Positions 15,801 to 22,978 are shown, counted from the stretch's first letter. The stretch is DNA of 38,132 nucleotides from JAOZMY01 sp964577975 (GCA_964577975.1 CAZOBB010000180.1:1-38132); one strand, 5' to 3'. Translations and numbers: made by a program. The notes: generated by a model not told the origin, from the letters alone.

Positions 15801-16032
15801 CAGTGACATAGAAATGCCCATTATGGATGGCTATGAACTGATCCAAACGATCCGTAAAGATGAAAATCTAAGTCATATCCCCGCCATGGCACTAACGGCT
15901 CTTTCCGACCCCAAACACCGTTCTAAAGGGCTTTCTCTTGGTTTCGACGAATATGAAATTAAAATTGACAAGACCCGCGTCCTCTCAAAAGTCTACCAAT
16001 TACTCAACAAGAAAAAAGTAACGGCGGCATAA
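12877..16032 (+). CDS. cheA: Chemotaxis histidine kinase CheA, hybrid with second CheW-like domain and receiver
   Basis: A 1051-aa hybrid kinase, much longer than the usual 650-700 aa. Order: Hpt about 1-105 with phospho-accepting His50 (AIHTVKGASGF); a divergent CheY-binding-like region about 167-250; an acidic linker of four EEKGEG repeats at about 266-289; dimerisation helices about 328-395; HATPase about 396-580 (NSVDHGIEPPEER, DDGKGIDPEKI, GRGVGMDVVK); a first CheW-like domain with a charged insertion rich in DRR near 643-690; a second CheW-like domain about 775-905; and a C-terminal receiver about 927-1045 with Asp977 (VISDIEMPIMDG). The receiver's usual KP is replaced by KID. It may serve as a phosphate sink or regulate the kinase. 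ATG 12877 follows GAGGAG. Confidence 0.95.
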   Translation: MDNQDREILNEFVSESREHLADIESDLLAMEEAGDNADDELINRVFRAIHTVKGASGFFGLQKISKLSHTMENVLMKIRDRELPITSERIDILLTASDLLKGMIDDIENSESTDIEEALQALQATLEEGKGQKEAAPSKEDSSEKPIDEKTDIPPEVRKASEKKGPMNLYHFFMNASSIKTSFEKETNGDTLKEVLEQVGVVVYSKPDAGNIKREDTSLPEKIDIYFMTILEPDVLSITFGIDEKEIETVPSAPSEKGKDETGKKEEKGEGEEKGEGEEKGEGEEKGEGEKHIEPPESKKEEEPPAKKVQKQPSKAPTKTIPKHPQPHQETIRVNVRLLTRLMDLAGELVLGRNQLMQTLKDRDRDLPILHTLSQRVTELQEHVMQTRMQPVGNVFNKFPRIVRDMSKKVNKKIRLIIEGNEVELDRSIIEVISDPLTHLIRNSVDHGIEPPEERVKAGKEAEGTIWLRAYQEGGQVNIEIQDDGKGIDPEKIRAKALEKGLIKPEEAENMSNKELINLIFLPGFSTAEKISDISGRGVGMDVVKTNFEKFGGVVEINSEKGKGTTVTVRLPLTLAIIPSIITKVEKQRFAVPQVNLEEIVRVKGESEKMKIERVKGYEVLRLRGHLLPLVRLADVLKIPRTFVHPITKEIVPDRRVNIADRRYENRVGRPGKEKREFKDRRVHPQTLNILVLKLGGSRYGLIVDQVLDTEEIVVKPLSSYLKTIACFSGTTIMGDGRVAMILDVQGIARTANLKLADIEEISKAEEENLVRKGMMEKQYVLLFSVNENEAFALPMSMVARLEKISVKDIETVGEKEFIQLRGISLPLIRLERYLSINPPTEEHESLFVIVPRMTRHPMGIVATQVIDVLETTIDLDTETMHEKGFLGTVIIAGRTMPMLDLFALLELVDPEQRQVIESVTGNTKPARILLVEDTPFFMKLTRQYLESAGYEILEATDGVKALEILRKEPIDLVISDIEMPIMDGYELIQTIRKDENLSHIPAMALTALSDPKHRSKGLSLGFDEYEIKIDKTRVLSKVYQLLNKKKVTAA
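13672..13743 (+). repeat. Four tandem 18-bp units in the cheA linker
   Basis: Four copies of an 18-bp unit (GAAGAAAAAGGAGAAGGA, first copy ending GGG) encode EEKGEG four times, followed by EK. The in-frame repeat can gain or lose units by slippage without breaking the gene, changing only the length of a charged flexible linker. Confidence 0.9.
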
Positions 16033-16063
16033 TGCAATCATTTACCAGAGGAGGAGAGGTAAA

Positions 16064-16939
16064 ATGCCTGAAAAAGGAAGGGATATTTTAGCTAAATTAG
16101 CAGAGATTCAAGATCTTCCCTCCATTCCCGAAATTGTTTTACAAGTCATGAAACTCATAAAGGATCCCAATACCAGTGTCTCAGACATCGTAAAATTTAT
16201 TAAAGAAGATCCTGTCATTACGGCAAAAGTTCTCCAGATTGCCAACTCTCCCCTTTTTCGTGGAACCACGGAAATCACCTCCCTCCCCTACGCTGTTTCA
16301 AGGTTGGGACTTCTCGAAATCGAAAAGATTGTTCTCACGCTCTCAATGATAAAAGGGATTAAAGGTATGACTAAAGAAGAATCCCGTCTCTTTTGGAAAC
16401 ATTCCGTCTCCGTCGCCTTGATGTGTGATGTCGTCAATGAGTTCTCAAGTAACCCCCTCACACCTCACGACCCCGCTCGAAATGATTTGTTCGTAGGCGG
16501 TCTCCTCCATGACATTGGACTCCTTGTGTTAAAACACTATTTTACCAGCGAGTATGAACAAGTCGTTATCGTGTGTGAAGCGGCAGACACGATCCTCCAT
16601 GAAACCGAACGTGAAGTCATAGGTACGACCCACGCAGAAATTGGAGCAACTCTCGCAGAAAACTGGAACATTCCTCAATCGGTTACCGCCATGATCGAAT
16701 TTCACCATGAACCAGAGCGCGCCCCAGATGAATTCCTTCAACTTGTTCAGATCGTTAATATCTCCGACTTTATTTGCAACAATCAAGGACTGGGCTTTAG
16801 CGGAGAACTTAACGTGACCAAGTTTTCCGAAACAGCATGGTGGAAATTGGGCCTGAAGATAGAAGATGTGCCTGCTATGCTAGAAAAGGTCAGGGTGAAA
16901 TCTCAAGAATCCGCTCTTCTTACTACCATAGGCATCTGA
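16064..16939 (+). CDS. HDOD-domain protein, last gene of the chemosensory operon
   Basis: A 291-aa cytoplasmic protein of the HDOD family. The N-terminus IQDLPSIPEIVLQVMKLI and IIKEDP-like segment IKEDPVITAKVLQIANSP are diagnostic. The region FVGGLLHDIGLLVL recalls HD phosphohydrolases, but the full metal-binding set is incomplete, as normal for HDOD, so a scaffolding or signalling role is more likely than catalysis. ATG 16064 follows GAGGAGAGG, 31 bp after cheA. The last 37 bp overlap the 3' end of the convergent GGDEF gene. A second HDOD gene of about 280 aa ends the opposite transcription unit, so each unit closes with one HDOD member at or next to its end. Confidence 0.88.
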   Translation: MPEKGRDILAKLAEIQDLPSIPEIVLQVMKLIKDPNTSVSDIVKFIKEDPVITAKVLQIANSPLFRGTTEITSLPYAVSRLGLLEIEKIVLTLSMIKGIKGMTKEESRLFWKHSVSVALMCDVVNEFSSNPLTPHDPARNDLFVGGLLHDIGLLVLKHYFTSEYEQVVIVCEAADTILHETEREVIGTTHAEIGATLAENWNIPQSVTAMIEFHHEPERAPDEFLQLVQIVNISDFICNNQGLGFSGELNVTKFSETAWWKLGLKIEDVPAMLEKVRVKSQESALLTTIGI

Positions 16940-17913
16940 CCTGGATGCTTGCGACGATCAATGCGATAACAACTCCCTGCAAATCTTTTAGCATACTTTT
17001 TCATCTCTGTCGCAATAGAGGTAATTTGCCCATAATGTATAAGCGGGGAAATATGGGTGCTGATCGCCACCCCAATGGAAACGGACATAATAGGAAACTC
17101 CATCCTTTTTCCCTGTCGGTTCACGGAGGCTATAAATCCCTGCCTTCGATCCTCATCGTCATAGAAGATGGGAACAATCTGGTCAAAATTCCGAATGATT
17201 TCCTCACAGACAGAAGCGACATTGTCCGGAGAAACAATAAACACAAAATCGTCCCCCCCGATATGCCCCACAAAGGCGTTGGGGTCCTTTTTAGCAAACA
17301 CGACATTCCCCGCTAAACGCGCGGCCATCCGAAGCACCTCATCGCCCCGGCTAAATCCATAACGATCGTTGAAGGCCTTAAAATTGTCAATGTCCATATA
17401 GGCCAAGGCAAACGGCGTTTTCGTGTCGATCCGTTCCTGAATCTGCTGGATAATGGTATTATTCCCCGGTAATCTGGTCAAAGCATTGGCATCCAGATTT
17501 TTCTCCCCTCGTGAGAAAATCAATTGAATCCGAACCAGCAATTCGGAAAAATCGACGGGCTTGCAAACAAAATCATCGATCATCCAATGGTCAATCCGTT
17601 CTTTGCCGAGAAACTCCTTCAAAATCATCGCAATGATGGGAAGGTGACCATAGATATTGTCCTTTTTTATTTCACAACAGAGACTTCCCAATTCTTCTTC
17701 CTTCTCTTCATCCCTATCCACATCGATCACTATCAAATCGGGAGGATCGTTATAAATCATCGCCAATGCTTGACTACCGTCACCAACCGCCGTAAATGAT
17801 CCACCCATCTTCTCAGACAAGGCCTTCAACCATGCCTGCGTTTCCTTTTCGTTTCCGATGAAGAGAATCCTCTTCGAATTTATAGGGATTTCTTTCTCTA
17901 TCACTTTCTTCAA
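16903..17913 (-). CDS. Receiver-like/GGDEF protein, putative diguanylate cyclase
   Basis: A 336-aa protein. Residues about 14-130 resemble a receiver with Asp64 (LIVIDVD) and KP at 118-119, but the acidic pair that binds Mg is replaced (LFIGNEKE), so phosphorylation is doubtful. A GGDEF domain follows from about 140 (DANALTRLPGNN, AYMDIDNFKAFND). The signature reads GGDDF (219-223), with Asp for Glu; activity as a c-di-GMP synthase is possible but not certain. The position of the RxxD inhibitory site reads DPNA, so product inhibition is probably absent. The frame opens with TTG at 17913, overlapping the upstream HDOD stop (TTGA); no good ribosome-binding site is visible and a GTG nine bases later is an alternative. 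Last gene of the long flagellar series. Confidence 0.82.
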   Translation of the reverse strand: MKKVIEKEIPINSKRILFIGNEKETQAWLKALSEKMGGSFTAVGDGSQALAMIYNDPPDLIVIDVDRDEEKEEELGSLCCEIKKDNIYGHLPIIAMILKEFLGKERIDHWMIDDFVCKPVDFSELLVRIQLIFSRGEKNLDANALTRLPGNNTIIQQIQERIDTKTPFALAYMDIDNFKAFNDRYGFSRGDEVLRMAARLAGNVVFAKKDPNAFVGHIGGDDFVFIVSPDNVASVCEEIIRNFDQIVPIFYDDEDRRQGFIASVNRQGKRMEFPIMSVSIGVAISTHISPLIHYGQITSIATEMKKYAKRFAGSCYRIDRRKHPGQMPMVVRRADS

Positions 17914-18752
17914 CTGAAAAGATCAAAGGTATCTACAGACTCGATCTCTTCCCATGCTTCCGAAACCAGTATGGGAATATCCTTTTCCGAAAAGCCGAGA
18001 CGTTGCCACGCCGTTTCGTCCAATTTTGGAACATAGGAATCACCACTCATACCATAGCCCCAAGCCTTCACCAAAATATCCGAAAGATGGACAATCGCTG
18101 TCTGTAAAGGAGCATTCCTCGAAATAGAGGGGTTGTGATGATACAAAATGGGTTCCACAAGGGTAATTGGCAAGTTCCAATCTTTCACAACCCATCGAAT
18201 GACACTAGCGTGATCCGTTCCGAGTATTTCCCGTTCACATTCGATGATATAAGTCTTTTCCTTCTCTGTACATGCAATGATTTGCTGGAATTCTTCCGGC
18301 AACTGGGAACTGATCACCACTTTTCCAAGATCATGCAACAAACCGGCAGTCGAAACCTCTTCCGGATCGATGGAGGGAAAACGGCGCGCCAACCGGATGG
18401 CAATCGCCGCACAGCCGATAGAATGTTCCCACAACCCCTTCATCTGTTCAATCATTATATCAAACACGGAAGCGGTGAGAACAAGGCTCTTAATCACATT
18501 GAAACCCAGCAAGACCACACCATGTGTCACCGAAGAAATTCTTCCGGGAAATCCGTAGATGGGAGAGTTGATCAACTGTAAAACCTTTGCCGCCAACACC
18601 TGATCGGTAGAAATGACCTTTCCCAATTCATCCGCCGAAGTCTCGGTAGACTCCACCATCCGGCTTATTTTAGCTACAACCGTTGGAAGCGTCGGAAGTT
18701 TTTTCAATCTTTCAATCTTCTTTCGTATAATTTCGCTATCTCGCCTCTCCAT
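17910..18752 (-). CDS. HDOD-domain protein in the flagellar operon
   Basis: A 280-aa HDOD protein: KLPTLPTVVAKISRMV at the N-terminus, ISTDQVLAAKVLQLINSPIYGFPG, HGVVLLGFNVIKSLVL, and the HD-like GLLHDLGKVV. The family is found in signalling and motility operons and lacks a settled enzymatic role. It is homologous to the HDOD protein at 16064 but well diverged. ATG 18752 follows GAAAGGA. Its stop overlaps the TTG start of the GGDEF gene by 4 bp, which suggests coupled synthesis of the two proteins. The 101-aa gene lies 44 bp upstream on the same strand. Confidence 0.87.
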   Translation of the reverse strand: MERRDSEIIRKKIERLKKLPTLPTVVAKISRMVESTETSADELGKVISTDQVLAAKVLQLINSPIYGFPGRISSVTHGVVLLGFNVIKSLVLTASVFDIMIEQMKGLWEHSIGCAAIAIRLARRFPSIDPEEVSTAGLLHDLGKVVISSQLPEEFQQIIACTEKEKTYIIECEREILGTDHASVIRWVVKDWNLPITLVEPILYHHNPSISRNAPLQTAIVHLSDILVKAWGYGMSGDSYVPKLDETAWQRLGFSEKDIPILVSEAWEEIESVDTFDLFS

Positions 18753-18796
18753 TTTCCTTTCTCTTTTTTCTTACAACAATATTATCCCTAAAGTGT

Positions 18797-19102
18797 TCAT
18801 TCGGGGGATTTCATCTTCTCCCAAATCGCTTCTTTCATCGCCATCAAAAGGGGAAAGCGTCGAACATGACGAAAGCGGTCTTCCAGCCTCTCATGGAGCG
18901 TTTCGGGAGACACCTCCTCTGTTCCATCATCCACCGGATGCCCTTCTACGACTATCTTCGATATATCCATCGATTTAAGACGATCAATCAGGCTATCCGT
19001 CAAAGTCGTTCCTTCACCACAAAGGGTAATCCCCTTTTGATTGGTAATAGACTTCGCTAAAATCATTCCCGGTTCCGCCTGATCGATAGATATCTTTTGC
19101 AC
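18797..19102 (-). CDS. Small conserved-looking protein resembling the N-terminal segment of HD-GYP proteins
   Basis: A 101-aa cytoplasmic protein with no signal peptide or membrane helix. The first half (KISIDQAEPGMILAKSITN, LCGEGTTLTDSLIDRLKSMD, ISKIVVEG) resembles the short beta-rich segment found before the HD domain in many HD-GYP proteins, here standing alone. The second half is charged and helical. I do not know a characterised member. It starts with GTG at 19102 behind a strong AAAAAGGAGG at 8-nt spacing. It lies between a FliL-like gene and an HDOD gene, in a series that ends with a GGDEF gene, so a link to c-di-GMP signalling is a reasonable guess. Confidence 0.7.
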   Translation of the reverse strand: MQKISIDQAEPGMILAKSITNQKGITLCGEGTTLTDSLIDRLKSMDISKIVVEGHPVDDGTEEVSPETLHERLEDRFRHVRRFPLLMAMKEAIWEKMKSPE

Positions 19103-19143
19103 GTTCGTCGCCTCCTTTTTTTATGTCTTTGCCGAATGGCTGC

Positions 19144-19860
19144 CTAGCGAATCACGAATTCTTTGAAACCTACGTCATACACACCTCCCCCCTTCAAAAA
19201 GGTATTTAAAGCCGGCACCAATTCCTTTTTGAATGCCCTTTCTATCGTCACAGAATCTTTTGCTTTAGAAAAATGTTTCTTCAGTTCATTATAGACCAAT
19301 GTTCGCAACGTATCCTTTTTCTCCACGACGTCGGGGGGAACCTTTTTGCCAATAAACTCAATATAAAGCCGAATGGACAAGAAACGATCTTCTCCGCTTT
19401 CATGATCCCTTATCCTCAACAAGAAAGGGGAGAGATCGTACTGGGTGATCACGACTTTTCTCTCTATCTTTTTTTTCTTTTTCAAGGTTTTCAGCGCCGT
19501 TATCTTTGTTCTCTTTTTACCTAGCGCCGCCTGTTTCCTTTTGACATAGAGAGAAGCGAAAAAGAAAGAGAGTAAAAGCACAAGAAGAAAAGAACAAAAA
19601 CCGATCAAAACCCACTTTAGCTTCCTCCCTTTCCCTCCCAATGAGAGTTCCTCAATATCTTCAAATTCATCCTCGCCTTCTACCTCTTCTTCCTCTTCTA
19701 GATCATCACTTCTTTCCTCCTCTGGGAAAGTCTTTTCTTGGAATGACTCCTTGCCTTCAGTCTCCTCTCCGTCTTTCTCTTCGAAAAGAGGTTCTTTCTC
19801 TAGCTCGGCTGTCGAAGTCGCCTCCTGTACCTCATTAAGCTCTCTGTCTTGATCCGCCAT
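19144..19860 (-). CDS. FliL-like protein with long acidic N-terminal tail (second FliL paralogue)
   Basis: A 238-aa membrane protein. Residues 1-75 are a strongly acidic tail, one membrane helix spans about 82-105, a lysine-rich stretch follows to about 135, and the rest is a FliL-type periplasmic domain (YDLSPFLLRIRD, FLSIRLYIEFIGKKVPPD, GGGVYDVGFKEFVIR). FliL proteins sit at the stator around the motor and support torque. The canonical FliL of this locus is at 31069 and is 173 aa, so this one differs by its large cytoplasmic tail. ATG 19860 has a weak AGGA upstream and lies 3 bp after the HEAT gene stop. Cytoplasmic tail plus neighbouring signalling genes suggest regulated stator contact; that is inference. 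Confidence 0.75.
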   Translation of the reverse strand: MADQDRELNEVQEATSTAELEKEPLFEEKDGEETEGKESFQEKTFPEEERSDDLEEEEEVEGEDEFEDIEELSLGGKGRKLKWVLIGFCSFLLVLLLSFFFASLYVKRKQAALGKKRTKITALKTLKKKKKIERKVVITQYDLSPFLLRIRDHESGEDRFLSIRLYIEFIGKKVPPDVVEKKDTLRTLVYNELKKHFSKAKDSVTIERAFKKELVPALNTFLKGGGVYDVGFKEFVIR

Positions 19861-19863
19861 TTG

Positions 19864-20835
19864 CTAAATCCTAATAGGAACACATCGTCCATAGGCAAGA
19901 GCCGCCTCTTGGCGAACTTCCTCGTCCTCGTCAGAAAAACGCTCCAAAATCTTTTCTTTCACCCCTTTCGCACGAAGATTCCCCAATGACGAAAGCGCGG
20001 CTTTCCTCACCATCCAACTTTTGTCTTCTAACACCTCCACCAAGGTATCGATAACCGTTTCATCCCGCGTGTTTCCGAGGGCAATCGCAGCCGCCCGCCT
20101 TACTTCTGGCCGTTCATCTTTGAGCGCCTTGACAAAGAGAGATTTACCATCCTCCGTCTTGAGATTATTCAACGCAATCACAATTTCCTGTCTCACCTCC
20201 CAATGGGGGTCTTCGTAACACGCAATCAAACGCTCCGAGGCCTCTGTCGCGTTTACCTTCCCCAATGCGATAGCCGCTGCTTGTCTCACTTGCCATTGTT
20301 CGTGTTTAAGACACTGGACCATTGCTTCCATTGCCCGACTCTCCCCCATCACTGCAAGACCTGACAAGGCTGCCACAATATGACCGGCATTACCACTTTC
20401 AAGAATCTGAACAAGGGGTTCAATGACCTGTTTTCTCTTTATCCTGCTCAACGCCCACGCCGCAGCACGCAAAACAGGAAGATAAACCTCTTTTTCCGCC
20501 GTCTCAGTTCCCCAGATTTCAGCAATAGCCGCTTTCACTTCCGCCTGGGATTTGGCCCTTTGGCTTAAAATCTTTATGATTCGAATTCTTAGATTCTCTT
20601 CTTTGGCTCCAATCAATCTCATTAAAAATGGACCCGATCTCTCTTCTTCGAGTTTCCCAAGGGAAATCGCTGCCGCTTGCCTTACCTTCCATTGAGAATC
20701 TTTCAAGAGAGACACCAGAACAGGAGCTGCTCCTGTTATCTTCTCCTCCCCAACAGCCAATGCCGCACTACGACGCACATTTGGATTTTCAGACTTCAGC
20801 GCTGTAACGATAGTCTTTATAACTGTTCTTTCCAT
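19864..20835 (-). CDS. HEAT-repeat (PBS-lyase-like) scaffold protein
   Basis: A 323-aa protein made almost wholly of about ten HEAT-like repeats of roughly 31 residues, with recurring cores VRRSAALAVG, VRQAAAISLG, VRQAAAIALG, VRRAAAIALG and VRKAALSSLG. It has no signal peptide, membrane helix or catalytic motif, so it should form a soluble curved solenoid for protein binding. It stands between cheY and the second FliL-like gene on the same strand, 64 bp after cheY and 3 bp before fliL-like. The ATG at 20835 has only a weak purine-rich site. The partner is unknown; FliM/FliN/FliG, CheY or the acidic FliL tail are candidates by context. Confidence 0.8.
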   Translation of the reverse strand: MERTVIKTIVTALKSENPNVRRSAALAVGEEKITGAAPVLVSLLKDSQWKVRQAAAISLGKLEEERSGPFLMRLIGAKEENLRIRIIKILSQRAKSQAEVKAAIAEIWGTETAEKEVYLPVLRAAAWALSRIKRKQVIEPLVQILESGNAGHIVAALSGLAVMGESRAMEAMVQCLKHEQWQVRQAAAIALGKVNATEASERLIACYEDPHWEVRQEIVIALNNLKTEDGKSLFVKALKDERPEVRRAAAIALGNTRDETVIDTLVEVLEDKSWMVRKAALSSLGNLRAKGVKEKILERFSDEDEEVRQEAALAYGRCVPIRI

Positions 20836-20899
20836 CTTTGCATCTTTCCCTCTACACTATTTTTTCATCCTATAAGAATAAATCAGGGCATCCCCCCGG

Positions 20900-21280
20900 T
20901 TAAGAAGAAAAAATCTTCTCGATCTTTTCACTCAATGTTTCTGCGGTAAACGGCTTAACAATATAATTGCTAACTCCCGCCTTAACTGCATCAACAATAT
21001 TTTCTTTTAACGCTTCTGCCGTCACCATGAGGAAAGGAATGTCCTTCAAATTTTCATCTGCACGAACGGCCTTAAGTAGCTCCAAGCCCGTCATATTCGG
21101 CATATTCCAATCCGACACAATAAAATCAACCGGCTGACTCTTTAGTATCTTCAAAGCCTCTCTGCCATCTTGGGCTTCCACAAAATTCGTGTACCCCAAC
21201 TGCTTTAATATGTTTTTAACGATTCGCCGCATGGTCGCGAAATCATCCACAATCAAAATTCTCATTTTGGGATCTGCCAT
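20900..21280 (-). CDS. cheY: Chemotaxis response regulator CheY
   Basis: A 126-aa single receiver domain that carries the signal from CheA to the flagellar switch. All key residues are present and numbered as in E. coli CheY: the acidic pair in LIVDD, phospho-acceptor Asp57 (VSDWNMPNMTG), Thr87, Tyr106 and Lys109 (VKP). I place the start at ATG 21280 because AAGGAGG lies 5 nt upstream; an upstream in-frame TTG at 21298 would put that site inside the gene. The gene lies in the flagellar series behind fliA (24 bp), apart from the other che genes on the opposite strand. Confidence 0.95.
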   Translation of the reverse strand: MADPKMRILIVDDFATMRRIVKNILKQLGYTNFVEAQDGREALKILKSQPVDFIVSDWNMPNMTGLELLKAVRADENLKDIPFLMVTAEALKENIVDAVKAGVSNYIVKPFTAETLSEKIEKIFSS

Positions 21281-21304
21281 ACCTTCCTCCTTTTCCAAAA
21301 AAAT

Positions 21305-22063
21305 TTATTTCACTTTTCCTTCCATACAACTACGCAGGCGCAAAATGGCTTGAGAGCGCATCTGCGAAACCCTCGATTCCGTCACATTGAGAATATATCC
21401 AATCTCTTTCATCGTCAATTCTTCATAATAGTAAAGTGTCATTACCAATCTCTCCCTCTCCGGCAGTTTCTCGAGGCACTCCGTCACTTTTGAGACCATA
21501 TCCCGAAACTGGGCAAAAAGAAACGGATCACTCTGTTTCGTAGCATGAACCAAACGGTATAGACGTTCCTCCCACCCTGTCCCATCTTCCAAGTTTCTTC
21601 CGAGATCCTCCAGTTGAATCACAACACCCGTTGTTGCCTCTCGGAGGAGTTTGAAATATTCTTCCAATCCGATATCCATCTCCTCCGCAATCTCCTCCGG
21701 TTGAGGGGGGCGATTCAATCGCTTTTCCAATTCCTTATACACCTTCTCCACTCTGTTAGATTTCTTACGGACAGAACGAGGAAGCCAATCGTTCTTCCGC
21801 AATTCATCCAACATGGCCCCCTTAATCCGATACTCCGCATACGTCTTAAATTTCACACCTTTCGATGGGTTGTACTTCTCCACCGCATCTAAAAGCCCAA
21901 TCACACCCGCATCAATCAAGTCTCCCACCTCTACCGTAGCAGGCAATTTCATCGCCATCCTTTGTGCAATATACTTTATGATGGGTGCGTACTCTTCAAC
22001 CAGTTGCTCCTTCGTAACTCCCTCAATCTCTGCTTCATACGCTGTAACCTTTTTAATCATCAT
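21305..22063 (-). CDS. fliA: Flagellar sigma factor FliA (sigma-28)
   Basis: A 252-aa sigma-70-family factor of the FliA/WhiG group, which directs RNA polymerase to late flagellar and motility genes. Region 2 shows LIDAGVIGLLDAVEKYNPSKGVKFKTYAEYRIKGAMLDELR (split by eye into 2.1-2.4), region 3 follows LPRSVRKKSNRVEKVY, and region 4 ends in MKEIGYILNVTESRVSQ. Length is normal. Two tandem ATG codons begin the frame with no evident ribosome-binding site, so translation may be weak or coupled to flhG, which ends 36 bp upstream. No FlgM anti-sigma gene lies in the window, and I found no convincing FliA-type promoter here. Confidence 0.95.
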   Translation of the reverse strand: MMIKKVTAYEAEIEGVTKEQLVEEYAPIIKYIAQRMAMKLPATVEVGDLIDAGVIGLLDAVEKYNPSKGVKFKTYAEYRIKGAMLDELRKNDWLPRSVRKKSNRVEKVYKELEKRLNRPPQPEEIAEEMDIGLEEYFKLLREATTGVVIQLEDLGRNLEDGTGWEERLYRLVHATKQSDPFLFAQFRDMVSKVTECLEKLPERERLVMTLYYYEELTMKEIGYILNVTESRVSQMRSQAILRLRSCMEGKVK

Positions 22064-22099
22064 CCGAAATATAACAACAACCCGCCAAATATCAGCGTT

Positions 22100-22978
22100 T
22101 CATTCTTCCTTTCCCTTTTCTAACAACTGCCTCCAAAAGAATTTAACATTCCCGTGATTAGATGTCACGGGCAAAGGAGTTTTCAGAAACTTGTCCGCCA
22201 ACGTTTCAAAGGAAAGACTGATAGGAGCCGTCGGGTATTGCTCCACCACAATTTTCTGCAACCTCACCGCCTTTTTCACGTGGTCATCGTAGGGGAGATA
22301 CCCCAAATACGTGATTGAAATATTGAGAAAGCGCTCCGAAACCATACTCAGTTTTTTGAAAACCTCGTCCGCATCCTTTTTTCCTTTCACTCCATTCACA
22401 AGGAGACAAAAGTGGTGTTCAGCATACCTTAAAGACATGACCTTCATCAAGGCGTATGCATCGGTGATTGAGGTCGGTTCCGGAGACACCACCACAATGA
22501 TCTCGTGAGCCGCAACATTGAAATACATCACATTCGAAGATATTCCCGCTCCCGTATCGATGATCAAAACATCGATCACCCGATCCATCGTCTCAAAGGC
22601 AGAAAGAATCTGAAGGCGCTGCTCACGCGTCAGCTCGGCAAGCTCCTGAATCCCAGAGCTGGCTGGAAGGATAAGGATCCCACCCGGTCCTTTTACTAAA
22701 ATATCGCTTAACTTCTTCTCCCCGTTGAGGAGATGTTGAATCGTATATTGGGGAGTAAGTCCTAGCAAAATATCAACATTCGCCAAACCAACATCCGCAT
22801 CTAATATCATCACACGTTTCCCTCTCTTGGCAAGGGCATACGCCAAGTTCACGACGATGTTCGTTTTTCCCACCCCCCCCTTTCCGCTGGTAACGGACAC
22901 CACCCTAACCCTATGTCCAGGGGTAGGGGCAAGATTCATGCGTTCACTGGATACGCGAAGTCCTGCCGCTTGATCCAT
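22100..22978 (-). CDS. flhG: MinD-like ATPase FlhG (FleN), flagellar number regulator
   Basis: A 292-aa MinD/ParA-type ATPase that limits flagellar number and stimulates the GTPase FlhF. Residues 2-8 read DQAAGLR, matching the DQAxxLR motif known to activate FlhF; this fixes the start at ATG 22978 (AAGGAGA upstream), even though a later ATG at 22939 overlaps the flhF stop neatly. The deviant Walker A is SGKGGVGKT (31-39), followed by MILDADVGLANVDILLG and LIIDTGAGIS. The first 43 bp lie inside the 3' end of flhF. It precedes fliA. Confidence 0.94.
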   Translation of the reverse strand: MDQAAGLRVSSERMNLAPTPGHRVRVVSVTSGKGGVGKTNIVVNLAYALAKRGKRVMILDADVGLANVDILLGLTPQYTIQHLLNGEKKLSDILVKGPGGILILPASSGIQELAELTREQRLQILSAFETMDRVIDVLIIDTGAGISSNVMYFNVAAHEIIVVVSPEPTSITDAYALMKVMSLRYAEHHFCLLVNGVKGKKDADEVFKKLSMVSERFLNISITYLGYLPYDDHVKKAVRLQKIVVEQYPTAPISLSFETLADKFLKTPLPVTSNHGNVKFFWRQLLEKGKEE

